A stretch of DNA of 64,000 nt, from the NCBI GenBank assembly GCA_018267215.1, contig JAFDYX010000030.1, positions 25,879-89,878 on the forward strand, read 5' to 3'. Below, one piece after another: positions 17,898 to 28,515 of the stretch. The notes below the pieces were generated by a model. The model ran no database searches and was not told the DNA's origin. It saw only the letters and a program-made list of their open reading frames with translations. The translations under genes and the position numbers were made by a program. Source of the stretch: Bacteroidota bacterium (lineage in GTDB: Bacteria; Bacteroidota; Bacteroidia; Cytophagales; Cyclobacteriaceae). The number at the start of each line of letters is the position of its first letter. Position 1 is the stretch's first letter.

Positions 17898-18983
17898 CTA
17901 CCTCAGTTTTATACTGTGGCCGATTGAAAACGCCATGTAGTCAGAGTGGTCGCCATGGGCTTTCAACGAAAAGCCTGCATACCAATTATCTCTTATTTCA
18001 TATTCTAAAAAATAACGTTGATAGGTCGGCTGTGCCTGGCCGGTTTGGGTGGTAACATACCAGGCAAACTGCTGGCCAAACAGCAACTTACCAAGAAACA
18101 AATAGTGTTGCAGGCTTACGCTGCCGACACCCGTTTGCAATGGCTGGTGGCTGCGCTGTTGATATACTTCGTTAAGTCCATCGTAATAATATTCGCCCCC
18201 GGCACCGAGGCCTGTCATCCTTCCGAGGCGTTGGATCAATCCGGCATTTACCCCGGCCACCCATTTATGTTCGGCCTGAAATACAGGTGTGGCCTGTGCC
18301 GTATGTATATTTCCAAATCCATGCACCATCATCACCGGGCCTCGACCGGTATATTTTGTTTTTTGCCGGCTTATTAATGTTGCTGGCTTCATCACATACC
18401 TGAGCGACAAAGAAGTGCCTATAAAATTCATTCCCTCATTAGGGTCTCTTCTGCCTCCATTGGAAATGTGGTTGAATTGCCCTGCGGCAGTTATCCAAAA
18501 ATGTTCACTTAGCCGGTACTCTAAATTTACTCCCATGGTTAAAAGAAAACTGATGGGCGTGCTAAAAAAAATCGGTTCCTTGTTGGTAACGCTGTCGTAC
18601 ACTTTACTAAGAAAAGCAAAGCCCGCACTGCCGCGAACAGAAAGCCGCAACCTATCTGTATGAGCCAAGACAGGTTCGGTAAATGCTGAAACAGTAACCG
18701 CCTGACCGAGTTGTTGTGGATTAGCAAAATTGGTGTAGCCGGCCGACAACCCGTTTCGGGTGTAGCATTGACAATAATTCCATGACCGGGTTTTCGTATG
18801 GATCATTCCCCAATCTAATTGTACCGACCAGGGATGATTGCGGGTAAAAGGCTGGAGCGATGGACGTTCCGTCCAGATAGACGCACGCTGTATGGTTAGC
18901 GAAAAATCATGAAAAACAGAATCGCCTGACTGCGCATACAGTTGGCTCTGAAACAACATCACAATCAGCAGCGCTTGCTTCAT
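17898..18983 (-). CDS. PagL-like lipid A deacylase / acyloxyacyl hydrolase, outer membrane
   Basis: A 361-residue outer-membrane beta-barrel with an N-terminal signal peptide (MKQALLIVMLFQSQLYAQ). The motif FNHISNGG (His172, Ser174, Asn175) matches the HxSN active site of PagL, which removes an acyl chain from lipid A. It is about twice the length of the barrel of Pseudomonas PagL, as in many Bacteroidota relatives with extra strands, so activity on lipid A is inferred from the motif. Isolated gene, convergent with the YciI-like gene. Confidence 0.82.
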   Translation of the reverse strand: MKQALLIVMLFQSQLYAQSGDSVFHDFSLTIQRASIWTERPSLQPFTRNHPWSVQLDWGMIHTKTRSWNYCQCYTRNGLSAGYTNFANPQQLGQAVTVSAFTEPVLAHTDRLRLSVRGSAGFAFLSKVYDSVTNKEPIFFSTPISFLLTMGVNLEYRLSEHFWITAAGQFNHISNGGRRDPNEGMNFIGTSLSLRYVMKPATLISRQKTKYTGRGPVMMVHGFGNIHTAQATPVFQAEHKWVAGVNAGLIQRLGRMTGLGAGGEYYYDGLNEVYQQRSHQPLQTGVGSVSLQHYLFLGKLLFGQQFAWYVTTQTGQAQPTYQRYFLEYEIRDNWYAGFSLKAHGDHSDYMAFSIGHSIKLR

Positions 18984-19089
18984 CTGGCAATTTACTACTT
19001 GCCCTACTTATACCCTCAACGCCAAAATGCTTTCTTCAAAACCGATGATCCGATATACCACATAAATTTCTTAGCATTGTGTTTTAATT

Positions 19090-20580
19090 ATGGCAAAAAT
19101 CAAAAAGTTGTTAGTCGCCAACCGAGGAGAAATTGCGCTTCGCATTATGCGCAGCGCACAGGAAATGGGCATTAAAACGGTCGCTGTTTTCAGTGAAGCC
19201 GACCGGCAGGCGCTGCATGTACGGTTTGCAGACGAGGCCGTTTGCATTGGCCCTCCGCCTTCGGCACAATCGTATCTGGTGATGGACAAAATCATTGCGG
19301 CAGCGCACGAAACACAGGTCGATGCCATTCATCCCGGTTACGGCTTTTTGTCGGAGAACGAAGACTTTGCCAGGCGTGTAAAAGAAGCCGGGCTGATTTT
19401 CGTAGGGCCTTCGGCCGAGTCTATGGAGATCATGGGCAGCAAGTTGGGCGCTAAGGCTGCTGTTTCAAAATTCAATGTGCCGCTCGTACCCGGAACAGCC
19501 GAGCCTGTAACCGATGTGAGTGTAGCCAAAATAATTGCCAAAGAGATAGGCTACCCGGTGCTGATCAAAGCCAGTGCGGGCGGGGGCGGCAAGGGCATGC
19601 GTATTGTAACACAAGAAAATGAGTTGCAAGAACAAATGGAGCGCGCCATCAGCGAAGCTACTTCAGCCTTTGGCGATGGCTCGGTATTCATCGAAAAATA
19701 TGTGAGCGAACCACGCCATATTGAGTTTCAGATTTTTGGCGACCAACATGGAAACGTGGTGCACCTGTTCGAGCGGGAGTGCTCCATCCAACGCAGACAT
19801 CAAAAGGTGATAGAGGAAGCGCCCTCTTCCATCCTGACGCCCGAGTTGAGGAAGAAAATGGGCGAAGCTGCCGTTAACGCGGCCAAGGCCGCCAACTACT
19901 ACAATGCAGGAACGATCGAATTCATCCTCGATGAAAAAATGAATTTCTATTTTTTAGAAATGAACACACGCCTGCAAGTAGAGCACCCGGTTACCGAGCA
20001 GATTACCGGCCTCGACTTGGTGAAACTACAGATTAAAATAGCAGAAGGAGAAAAGCTACCCTTCCGGCAAGAAGACCTGAAAATACACGGACATGCTATT
20101 GAAGTGCGTGTATATGCCGAAGACCCCGCCAATAATTTTCTGCCCGACATAGGGACATTGAAAACATACCGGAGGCCGCAAGGCCATGGCATCCGCGTGG
20201 ACGATGGCTTTGAACAAGGCATGAGCATACCGTTCTATTACGACCCGATGATTGCCAAAATGATTTGCCATGATGAAACCCGCGAGCGCGCCATCGAAAA
20301 AACCATCCGGGCTATTCATGAATATGAGATCACAGGCGTAGAAACAACCCTTGGCTTCTGCCAGTTTGTAATGCACCACCATGCTTTCCGTTCAGGAAAA
20401 TTTTCCACCAAATTTGTAGAACAATATTTTAAACCTGAAGTGCTGAAAAGCGAAATGACAGACGTAGAAGAAATGATTGCATCTGTTCTTGCCAGCGAAT
20501 TGATTTCAAGCGCTACGCAAAATCAGCCAACCGATGTTGTTCAAAAAACAGAAAGTAAGTGGAAGAAGAACAGAGCCTGA
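19090..20580 (+). CDS. accC: Biotin carboxylase subunit (acyl-CoA carboxylase)
   Basis: A 496-residue ATP-grasp enzyme that carboxylates the biotin of a carrier protein. Visible are AKIKKLLVANRGEIALRI, the glycine-rich loop KASAGGGGKGMRIV, and EMNTRLQVEHPVTE. It ends after the biotin carboxylase domain, with a variable C-terminal tail, so it is a stand-alone subunit. No carrier (accB) or carboxyltransferase gene is adjacent, so it could serve acetyl-, propionyl- or methylcrotonyl-CoA carboxylase; the symbol reflects the commonest assignment. Confidence 0.85.
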   Translation: MAKIKKLLVANRGEIALRIMRSAQEMGIKTVAVFSEADRQALHVRFADEAVCIGPPPSAQSYLVMDKIIAAAHETQVDAIHPGYGFLSENEDFARRVKEAGLIFVGPSAESMEIMGSKLGAKAAVSKFNVPLVPGTAEPVTDVSVAKIIAKEIGYPVLIKASAGGGGKGMRIVTQENELQEQMERAISEATSAFGDGSVFIEKYVSEPRHIEFQIFGDQHGNVVHLFERECSIQRRHQKVIEEAPSSILTPELRKKMGEAAVNAAKAANYYNAGTIEFILDEKMNFYFLEMNTRLQVEHPVTEQITGLDLVKLQIKIAEGEKLPFRQEDLKIHGHAIEVRVYAEDPANNFLPDIGTLKTYRRPQGHGIRVDDGFEQGMSIPFYYDPMIAKMICHDETRERAIEKTIRAIHEYEITGVETTLGFCQFVMHHHAFRSGKFSTKFVEQYFKPEVLKSEMTDVEEMIASVLASELISSATQNQPTDVVQKTESKWKKNRA

Positions 20581-20639
20581 ACTTCGGATAATATTTTTTA
20601 GAGTCTGAAATTTGAAATGAGCTATTTGAAATTATTACG

Positions 20640-21941
20640 ATGCCTGAGATAAAACCTATTCGTGCCTGGCGCTACAACCCTCAGTTAGTACCCGATATCA
20701 GTGAAGTAACGGCTCCTTTGTTCGATGTTGTCTCCGACAAACAGCGGGCTGCGCTCTACCAGCGCCCGCTCAACTCCATTCACTTATCTGTTCCCCAGCC
20801 GCCCCATGCCGCCCAACGTGCCGCGCATCTGTTGGCAGGATGGAAAAAAAACAAAATCATTTTGCAAGACAAGCTGCCCGGCATCTATGTGTATTATCAA
20901 TATTTTAAACTGGCAGGCGACACCAAAGAATATTGTCGCAAGGGTTTTGTATGCCACATCCGTGTTCATGCTTTTGAAGACAACGTCATCCTGCGCCATG
21001 AAAACACCATTCCACAATCGGTAAACGACCGCATCCGTTTATTGGAAGAAACCGAACTGCACGCCAGCCCGACACACGGCCTCTACACAGATGAAAAATT
21101 TGAGCTGGAGAAACTGATGGACGAGGCCATCCAAAATCCGATCTATGAAGCCGAAGACTACCAAGGTGTGCGCGATGTGCTGGCCGTCATACACGATGCG
21201 CAAGCCATCCTACAGTTTCTTGACAAACTCAGGAACAAAGTAGTGATCCTGGCAGATGGGCATCACCGTTACGAAAGCTCGTTGGTGCACATGAAAAAAA
21301 AGATGGCGGCCAACCCGCACCACACCGGCAACGAAGGGTACAACTTTCACCTGATGTACCTCACCAACACCGAGGCGCACGATCTGCGCATCTTGCCTAC
21401 GCACCGTTTGATACGAGGACTTGCCAATTTTGATGAACAAAAAATTATTGAACAGCTCCATCACGACTTTGAAGTGCGCGAAGTAGAAGATGCCGATACG
21501 CTGAACGAAATTATCTTAGGAAAAAAATGGGCATTCGGAATACTCTTCTCCGACAAAGCCTTTAAGGTAAAACTAAAGCCCACCGCGTTTTCTTCTATGA
21601 CCTGGCATTTTCCGGACGAAATCAAAGCGCTCGACCTCACCGTACTGCATTACTTTATCATCGAAAAAATTTTAGGTATCCCGGGTAAAAATCAGCGTGC
21701 CTCCGAAAACATCGGCTTCGACCGGAGTTTTGGCGACTGCCTGACGAAAGTAATCAAGCAAGAAGCACAGATGGCCATCATTACACAAGAAGTAAGCATC
21801 GAAGATGTAAAGCGCGTGTGTTTCAGTGGCTTTACCATGCCGCAAAAATCAACTTACTTTTATCCGAAAGTAATTGGCGGTTTTCTATTCAGCTCCATTA
21901 AAGAAGAAGAATTTACGCTGCCCGGCTTCATGCCGTTTTAG
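20640..21941 (+). CDS. DUF1015 family protein
   Basis: A 433-residue soluble protein of the widespread DUF1015 family (IKPIRAWRYNPQLVPDIS at the start, VVILADGHHRYESS and YNFHLMYLTNTEAHDLRILPTHR in the middle). The family's function is unsettled; in some phyla it is linked to serine metabolism. It follows accC by 59 bases on the same strand, but nothing shows a functional link. Confidence 0.9.
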   Translation: MPEIKPIRAWRYNPQLVPDISEVTAPLFDVVSDKQRAALYQRPLNSIHLSVPQPPHAAQRAAHLLAGWKKNKIILQDKLPGIYVYYQYFKLAGDTKEYCRKGFVCHIRVHAFEDNVILRHENTIPQSVNDRIRLLEETELHASPTHGLYTDEKFELEKLMDEAIQNPIYEAEDYQGVRDVLAVIHDAQAILQFLDKLRNKVVILADGHHRYESSLVHMKKKMAANPHHTGNEGYNFHLMYLTNTEAHDLRILPTHRLIRGLANFDEQKIIEQLHHDFEVREVEDADTLNEIILGKKWAFGILFSDKAFKVKLKPTAFSSMTWHFPDEIKALDLTVLHYFIIEKILGIPGKNQRASENIGFDRSFGDCLTKVIKQEAQMAIITQEVSIEDVKRVCFSGFTMPQKSTYFYPKVIGGFLFSSIKEEEFTLPGFMPF

Positions 21942-22006
21942 GTATAGTGCTTATTCTTTATTTTTGGTTTGTGCAGCAACTGTAGATAACCTCAACTTTA
22001 CTTGAT

Positions 22007-23182
22007 ATGAATTTCCGTCAACCATTTGTTTGCTTTGCTATTGTTTTGTGCAGCCTTTCGGCTAATGCGCAAAAACAAATGCCGCCCATTATGGGCTGGA
22101 GCAGTTGGAACCACTTCCGCGTCAACATCAACGAGCAACTGATCAAAGAACAGGCCGATGCGCTCATAGCCTCAGGGCTTTATGAAGCAGGCTATCGTTT
22201 CATCAATATTGATGACGGCTATTTTGATGGACGCAGTGCCTCCGGCCAACTGCAGACCGATAAAACAAAATTTCCGTCAGGCATGCAATCGTTGGTAGAA
22301 TACATTCATGACAAAGGCTTGAAAGCCGGCATCTATACCGATGCGGGGAAAAATACTTGTGCTTCCCGGTATGACCACAACACCGGAGGTATTGGCGCAG
22401 GAATTTACGGGCATGTGGAAGACGATTGTCAATTGTTTTTTAACACCTGGAAGTTCGATTTTCTAAAAGTAGATTGGTGTGGTGGCGAGCAGATGAAACT
22501 GGATGAAAAAACAGAGTACACCAAAATCATCCGTGCCGTAAAGTTAATTGACAGCCACATTGTATTTAATATTTGCCGTTGGCAGTTTCCCGGCACATGG
22601 GCTATCACAGAGGCCGACTCGTGGCGGGTATCGGGCGACATAGAACCCACGTTTTCTTCTATCTTAAAAATTATTGATCTCAACAAAGACCTCTACTCCT
22701 ACTCCTCTGCCGGCCATTACAACGACATGGACATGCTTCAGGTAGGCCGGGGCATGACTTACGAAGAAGACAAAACTCATTTTTCGATGTGGTGCCTGCT
22801 CAACTCCCCTCTGCTGGCGGGAAACGATTTGCGACACATGACCGCGCCCACACGCGAGATACTGACCAACAAAGAAATCATTGCCCTCAACCAAGATTCC
22901 GGTTTTGCGCAGGGGCGAATTCTTTTTACAGAGAAAAATATGCAAGTGTGGACGAAACCGTTGGCCGAAGCCAATGGCAAAGCGCGAGCCATCGCCATCA
23001 TGAACCGGGGCAACGAAGACACTACATTAAACCTTGATGCACAGCGGACAGGCATACACAAAGAAAGTAGTTTACGCGATCTGTGGCTTCACCAAGACTT
23101 GGGCAAAATAGGCAGTGGTAAAACATTTACTGTTCCCCGTCATGGAATTATTGTACTTAAAATTGTAGAGCCTAAGGGATAA
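22007..23182 (+). CDS. GH27 family alpha-galactosidase, secreted
   Basis: A 391-residue glycoside hydrolase with a signal peptide (cleavage near SANA-Q, residue 21), so it acts in the periplasm or outside the cell. The GH27 fold opens with PIMGWSSWNHFRVNI, followed by FINIDDGYFD. The nucleophile is expected at Asp156 (FLKVDWCGG) and the acid/base at Asp211 (WRVSGDIEP). Length is typical for a catalytic domain plus the C-terminal beta domain. No polysaccharide-utilisation genes flank it, so its substrate is unclear. Confidence 0.93.
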   Translation: MNFRQPFVCFAIVLCSLSANAQKQMPPIMGWSSWNHFRVNINEQLIKEQADALIASGLYEAGYRFINIDDGYFDGRSASGQLQTDKTKFPSGMQSLVEYIHDKGLKAGIYTDAGKNTCASRYDHNTGGIGAGIYGHVEDDCQLFFNTWKFDFLKVDWCGGEQMKLDEKTEYTKIIRAVKLIDSHIVFNICRWQFPGTWAITEADSWRVSGDIEPTFSSILKIIDLNKDLYSYSSAGHYNDMDMLQVGRGMTYEEDKTHFSMWCLLNSPLLAGNDLRHMTAPTREILTNKEIIALNQDSGFAQGRILFTEKNMQVWTKPLAEANGKARAIAIMNRGNEDTTLNLDAQRTGIHKESSLRDLWLHQDLGKIGSGKTFTVPRHGIIVLKIVEPKG

Positions 23183-23231
23183 GCTTGTTATACAATTTCT
23201 ATTATAGAGAAGTGCCATACATTTTTTACCC

Positions 23232-24119
23232 TCAACACTTCTGCTCGCACACACCTGCCGATGGCCGCTCTATTTGTATGGTAGTATGGTCAATATGAAA
23301 ACGGTTGTGAAGTTCATGTTTTACCCAAGTCATTGTATCATTTTCTTGTGCCATCACCAGGTGAACAGTCAGGGCCGTAGTGTTGGTGCTCATGGCCCAA
23401 ATGTGTAGATCGTGCAAACTCTCGACTCCGTTAACCGACAATAGAAATTTTTTTATTTCCTCTACGTTTACATGAGCCGGCACGCCATCCATTGAGAGCC
23501 GCCACGAGTCTTTAAACAGTTGCCAACTGCCGGCAATAATTACTACACCGATCAGGAGACTTACCACCGCATCTAACCAATATTGCTGGGTGTAAAAAAT
23601 AATGACACCCGAAATCAACACGCCTACCGAAACCAAGGCATCGGCCACCATGTGCAGGTAAGCTCCTTGGGTGTTCAAATCCTTTTCTTTGTCTTTGAAA
23701 AAAAACAAAGCCGTAACGCCATTAACGATAATGCCAGCCAAGGCAACCCAGGCCACCATGCCGCCATTAACGGTGTGCACTTCGCCCAACCTGTGGATGG
23801 CTTCCCATGCCAGCGCGCCCACCATCAGCAACAAGGTAACGGCATTGACAAGCGCTACCAGAATGGTGGTCTTTCCAAACCCGTAGGTAAATTGTTCGGT
23901 AGCTTTTCGTTGTGCCAGTTTGTTGGCAGCCAGCACCAGCACCAAGCTGACTACATCGCTCAGGTTATGGCCGGCATCTGAAAGCAGCGACAGCGACCCT
24001 AACCACAAACCGGCCACAGCCTCGATCACAACAAAGGCCACATTCAGCACAATGCCTGCTACCAACGCCCGGCTCATAGATTCGTAATGGTGGTGATGAT
24101 GGTGATGGTCGTGGCTCAT
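23232..24119 (-). CDS. Cation diffusion facilitator (CzcD/ZitB-like)
   Basis: An inner-membrane efflux protein for Zn2+ or related ions, about 295 residues. A histidine-rich N terminus (HDHHHHHHHY) is followed by six membrane segments with the metal-site motifs SDAGHNLSDVVSL and HMVADALVSVGV, then a cytosolic domain containing HDLHIWAMST. The ATG at 24119 is chosen; an upstream TTG in frame would add six residues. It diverges from the RND metal-efflux operon, which suggests a shared metal-resistance locus. Confidence 0.93.
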   Translation of the reverse strand: MSHDHHHHHHHYESMSRALVAGIVLNVAFVVIEAVAGLWLGSLSLLSDAGHNLSDVVSLVLVLAANKLAQRKATEQFTYGFGKTTILVALVNAVTLLLMVGALAWEAIHRLGEVHTVNGGMVAWVALAGIIVNGVTALFFFKDKEKDLNTQGAYLHMVADALVSVGVLISGVIIFYTQQYWLDAVVSLLIGVVIIAGSWQLFKDSWRLSMDGVPAHVNVEEIKKFLLSVNGVESLHDLHIWAMSTNTTALTVHLVMAQENDTMTWVKHELHNRFHIDHTTIQIERPSAGVCEQKC

Positions 24120-24287
24120 GGCTTCAAAATTAACCAATCTAAGATAACCCTATCCATTTAGCAGACTGAATAAACACGTCTTACCCTTTTTATCTTATTT
24201 TAAGGTGCCAGAATAAAAAAATCTCGTAACATTGCGGCTCAATACTGCGTTGAAAAGCCATTATTTTATTTATCCAATACTTTGAAG

Positions 24288-25400
24288 ATGAGAAACTTAC
24301 TTTGGATTAATTTTTATTTAATCCTTCTATTGGTCTGCTCTTGCAGCAATAAAAAAGATAAGTCTGACATTGTAAACTATCGATTAGCCGGTGATGAGAT
24401 TATTATACCTGATAGTTCCAATATCCGCCCTAAATTAAAAATTGAGACCCTTAAAAAAGAGCCACATCAGCTACAAGTTTATAGTGCAGCCAAGATTAAA
24501 GCCATTCCTAACAATTATGCTGAAATATCTGCGCCTTTTAATGGAAGGATTGTAGAGGCATTTGTTAAACTAGGGCAAGATGTAAACCGAGGAACTCCGC
24601 TCTTCGCTATTTACTCTTCGGATTATGCTGATGCTCAAAAAATGTTCTATCAGGATAAACAACAATATCTGCTGGCCGAAAAAGATGTCAAGCGTCAAAA
24701 AGATTTGCTCGATAACGGTGTGGGCGTTCAACGAGATTATGAGATGGCTCGCACCACATTTGAAAATAGTAAAAGTGAGTTAGAGAAAGCTACAGCAAGT
24801 ATTCGCATTTTTGGTGTCGATCCCGATAAGATGCTCTTTGGAGAACCACTAGTTGTTCGCTCGCCTATTCATGGTCAGGTTATCAAAAACACAATCGTGG
24901 TTGGTAAATATCTTACCGACAACAGCAATTCAATTTTAACCATAGCCGAAATTTCAAAAGTATGGATCACGGCATCTGTCAAAGAAAAAGATATCCGCTT
25001 CATCGAGGAAGGTGACGAAACAGCAGCAGAAGTAACGGCCTACCCGGGTGAAACATTTAAAGGTATCGTTTACCATATCGAAGAAATTGTGGATGAGGAT
25101 ACCCGTTCTATCAATGTATTGATTGAGTGTACTAACCACGAGGAAAAACTAAAGCCCGGCATGTATGCCACGGTGAAGTTTACCCAACGCCCGGGGCTGG
25201 TGGTGTTTGTTCCTTCATCTGCCTTGTTGCAATACAATGACCGTAACTTTGTCTTTGTTCAAACAAAACCTTGGCATTTCAAAAAACAAATAGTTACTAC
25301 TGCTGAAACGGTTAATGACCGCACCGTTATTGCCGAAGGATTGAGTGGAGACGAATCAATTATAGTACAAGGAGGCTTTTATCTTTTGGATGCCAAATAA
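24288..25400 (+). CDS. RND metal efflux periplasmic adaptor (CzcB/CusB-like lipoprotein)
   Basis: Membrane-fusion protein bridging the inner-membrane pump and the outer-membrane factor. The N terminus is a lipoprotein signal with lipobox LVCSC (Cys19 counted from ATG 24288). The barrel-sandwich halves (ISAPFNGRIVEAFVKLGQDV and VVRSPIHGQVIKN) flank a helical hairpin. The start is ATG 24288, two codons after an in-frame TTG. The pump gene begins 3 bases after its stop. First gene of a four-gene operon. Confidence 0.93.
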   Translation: MRNLLWINFYLILLLVCSCSNKKDKSDIVNYRLAGDEIIIPDSSNIRPKLKIETLKKEPHQLQVYSAAKIKAIPNNYAEISAPFNGRIVEAFVKLGQDVNRGTPLFAIYSSDYADAQKMFYQDKQQYLLAEKDVKRQKDLLDNGVGVQRDYEMARTTFENSKSELEKATASIRIFGVDPDKMLFGEPLVVRSPIHGQVIKNTIVVGKYLTDNSNSILTIAEISKVWITASVKEKDIRFIEEGDETAAEVTAYPGETFKGIVYHIEEIVDEDTRSINVLIECTNHEEKLKPGMYATVKFTQRPGLVVFVPSSALLQYNDRNFVFVQTKPWHFKKQIVTTAETVNDRTVIAEGLSGDESIIVQGGFYLLDAK

Positions 25401-25403
25401 GGT

Positions 25404-28400
25404 ATGAGAAAAATTATCTTTACAGCCATTCAGAAGCGTTTGCTTTTTGTTGCTTTATTTCTTTTGTTAGCCTTTATTGGCTACTACTCCTGGAAACAAC
25501 TTTCCATTGAAGCCTATCCTGATATTGCCGATGTTACATCGCAGGTAGTAACGCAGGTTCCCGGTCTTGCGGCCGAAGAAGTAGAACTACAGATAACCAT
25601 CCCTATCGAGCGAGCCTTAAATGGCTTGCCCGGCATGCACGTGATGCGCAGCCGCAGCACCTTTGGGCTATCGATGATCACGATCGTATTTGAAGATGGC
25701 ATTGAAGACTATTGGAGTCGCCAACGTATTGAAGAACGGTTGGCGCAACTTAATTTGCCCAAAGGTGCTGTCCCCAGCCTCGACCCGCTCACCTCTCCGA
25801 TCGGAGAAATCTATCGCTATATTGTGCAGAGCGACAGGTACGACATCCGCATGCTGAAAGACTTGCAAGACTGGGTCATTATACCCCGTATCAAACAAGT
25901 GCAGGGTATTGCAGATGTAACAAATTTCGGAGGGATCACCACGCAATATCAAGTAGAGATTGACCCCAAAAAACTGGAACAGTATCGCGCTACATTAGCA
26001 GATGTAGAAAACGCCATCAATAATAATAACAACAATGTGGGCGGAAGTATCCTCACACGTGGTGAGTTAGGGTATGTGGTGCGCGGAATCGGTCTTCTTA
26101 AAAACCTGGAAGACATAGGGAACATCGTAGTGAAAAGCCAAAAAGGAGTTCCTATTTTTTTGAAAGACTTGGGAACACTGAAGTATGGAATTTTAGAACG
26201 AAAGGGTATTTTGGGGTACACCGACCACAAAACAACTATATCTGAGAGTATTGAAGGAATTGTCTTGCTGCTCAAAAAAGAAAACCCTTCGCGCGTATTA
26301 GCAGGAGTGCATGCAGCGGTAGATGAGTTGAATAACGAAACATTACCCGAAGGTGTAAAAATTGTTCCCTACATAGACCGCACTAATCTTGTAAAGACTA
26401 CCCTTGAAACAGTTTCGCATACACTCATAGAAGGCATTACACTTGTTGTCATTGTATTGATCATTTTCCTCGGCAACTGGAGAGGCGCCTTGCTGGTTGC
26501 CATCACAATTCCTCTCTCCCTGCTGATTGCATTTATTTTGATGCACATGACAAACATACCGGCCAACCTATTATCGCTGGGGGCAATTGACTTTGGTGTG
26601 ATTGTGGATGGCGCTATCGTGATGATGGAAACAATTTTGAAAGTGCGCGAAGAGGATCCGCACAGCCAACTGGAAGAAAAACACTTAGGTGAAAAAGCCA
26701 TGCAGGTAGCTAAGCCTGTTCTTTTTGCCACCATGATCATCATCACAGCCTATTTGCCTTTGTTTGCTTTTGAGCGCGTAGAAAAAAAACTATTTACTCC
26801 GATGGCATTCACCGTCAGCTATGCACTTTTTGGTGCATTGTGCGTGGCACTCCTGCTGATTCCGGGCTTAGCTTATGCCGTATATAACAAACCCAGAAAA
26901 CTATATCATAACCAGTGGCTTGAATATTTAACCATCCTCTATCACAATCGTATCATAAAAATTCTGCAACGTCCTAAAAAAGTTTTTACACCACTATCTG
27001 TTATTCTAGTGGGGGCAATTGTATTAACCATCACGGTTGGAAAAGATTTCCTGCCACCATTGGATGAGGGATCGATTTGGCTTCAAGTAACATTGCCTCC
27101 CGGTATATCCTTAAACAAGTCGAAGCAAATGGCTGATTCTTTGCGAGCTATTACCCTTCGGCATAAAGAAGTTACTTATATGGTTACCCAACTTGGTCGT
27201 AATGATAACGGTACAGACTCGTGGACACCCTCTCACTATGAGTGCTCCGTAGGCCTGAAACCTTACAAAGAGTGGCCAAAAGGTCGCACAAAAAACGACT
27301 TAATTATTGACCTGGCAGCAGATTACGCAAAAGTGCCAGGCTATACAGTTGGCTTTTCGCAACCCATGATTGATGGGGTGATGGATAAAATTGCCGGGGC
27401 GCACAGCGAGTTAGTGGTAAAAGTATTTGGTAAAGATTTTAAAGAAACCAGAAGGATTGCAGAAGAGGTATTAGCTACACTCAAAAAAATTAAGGGAGCC
27501 GTTGACTTAGCCATTGACCAGGAGCCTCCTCTGCCACAATTACAAGTAAAAATTGATCGTGAAGCTGTAGCTCGTTATGGCCTCAATGTAGCTGACGTTG
27601 CTGATTTAATTGAAGTGGCCATTGGTGGAAAAGCTGTATCGCAGATATTTGTTGGTGAAAGAGTGTACGATATTACAGCCCGGTTTAACGAAGAAAGCCG
27701 CAATACACCGGAAGCTATTGCCAATTTGATGCTCACAACACCAGATGGTGCACGTATTCCAGTTTCGCAGGTAGGTAAAGTAGAACTAAACACAGGCGAA
27801 AGCACTATCACCCGCGAAATGAATAAAAGGCATCTTACCGTAAAACTTAATCTTCGGGGAACAGACCTGACCACATTTGTTGCCGAAGGGCAAAAAAAAA
27901 TAGAAGAGCAAGTAAAATATGACCATGGGAAATACTCCATAAAATGGGGAGGGCAGTTTGAAAACCAGCGGAGGGCCTATGCCCGGTTAGCCATCATTGT
28001 TCCGCTTGCGTTAGCCATTATGTTCATGCTACTGTATGGAGCCTTCGGTGAGTTTCGCCAAGCCGGATTAATTTTATCAGTAGTGCCACTCGCTATATTC
28101 GGAGGTATGCTCGCCTTAAATATTCGAGGTATGACACTCAATGTTTCCTCGGCTGTAGGGTTTATTGCATTATTTGGTGTAGCCATACAAAATGGTGTCA
28201 TCATGATTTCTAATATAAATCATTTGCGTAAAGAAGGAATGGATCTCACACATTCTGTAATTGAAGGAACTAAAATGCGGTTTCGCCCTATCCTCATGAC
28301 AGCCACCGTAGCTGTACTCGGTTTATTACCGGCTTCATTGGCTACCGGTATCGGTTCTGATGTGCAGCGGCCTTTAGCAACAGTGATTGTCTATGGGTTG

Positions 28401-28490
28401 CTTTTTGCAACTGCCATTACCTTGTTTGTGTTGCCGGCCATGTATTACTTAGTCGAGGAAAAATGGGGAAAAGATTTTGCACAAAAATAA
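25404..28490 (+). CDS. czcA: Heavy-metal efflux RND pump (CzcA-like)
   Basis: A 1028-residue proton-driven inner-membrane pump with twelve membrane segments and two periplasmic loops. In transmembrane helix 4 it has DFGVIVDGAIVMMET: Asp396, Asp402 and Glu409, the spacing known for proton relay in CzcA-type Zn/Co/Cd pumps and unlike the A-x-x-x-x-x-D pattern of Cu/Ag CusA pumps. Divalent-cation export is therefore favoured over copper or silver. The usual Asn after the Glu of the motif is Thr here. It sits between the adaptor and the TolC-like channel, with gaps of 3 and 25 bases. Confidence 0.92.
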   Translation: MRKIIFTAIQKRLLFVALFLLLAFIGYYSWKQLSIEAYPDIADVTSQVVTQVPGLAAEEVELQITIPIERALNGLPGMHVMRSRSTFGLSMITIVFEDGIEDYWSRQRIEERLAQLNLPKGAVPSLDPLTSPIGEIYRYIVQSDRYDIRMLKDLQDWVIIPRIKQVQGIADVTNFGGITTQYQVEIDPKKLEQYRATLADVENAINNNNNNVGGSILTRGELGYVVRGIGLLKNLEDIGNIVVKSQKGVPIFLKDLGTLKYGILERKGILGYTDHKTTISESIEGIVLLLKKENPSRVLAGVHAAVDELNNETLPEGVKIVPYIDRTNLVKTTLETVSHTLIEGITLVVIVLIIFLGNWRGALLVAITIPLSLLIAFILMHMTNIPANLLSLGAIDFGVIVDGAIVMMETILKVREEDPHSQLEEKHLGEKAMQVAKPVLFATMIIITAYLPLFAFERVEKKLFTPMAFTVSYALFGALCVALLLIPGLAYAVYNKPRKLYHNQWLEYLTILYHNRIIKILQRPKKVFTPLSVILVGAIVLTITVGKDFLPPLDEGSIWLQVTLPPGISLNKSKQMADSLRAITLRHKEVTYMVTQLGRNDNGTDSWTPSHYECSVGLKPYKEWPKGRTKNDLIIDLAADYAKVPGYTVGFSQPMIDGVMDKIAGAHSELVVKVFGKDFKETRRIAEEVLATLKKIKGAVDLAIDQEPPLPQLQVKIDREAVARYGLNVADVADLIEVAIGGKAVSQIFVGERVYDITARFNEESRNTPEAIANLMLTTPDGARIPVSQVGKVELNTGESTITREMNKRHLTVKLNLRGTDLTTFVAEGQKKIEEQVKYDHGKYSIKWGGQFENQRRAYARLAIIVPLALAIMFMLLYGAFGEFRQAGLILSVVPLAIFGGMLALNIRGMTLNVSSAVGFIALFGVAIQNGVIMISNINHLRKEGMDLTHSVIEGTKMRFRPILMTATVAVLGLLPASLATGIGSDVQRPLATVIVYGLLFATAITLFVLPAMYYLVEEKWGKDFAQK

Positions 28491-28515
28491 ATAAAATATA
28501 TAACGATAAACTTTA

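Noticed and set aside
24119-24133. TAATTTTG promoter box upstream of the cation diffusion facilitator
   Set aside because: It matches TAnnTTTG but ends 6 bases before the ATG, which would place transcription start at the start codon; probably chance in an AT-rich gap.
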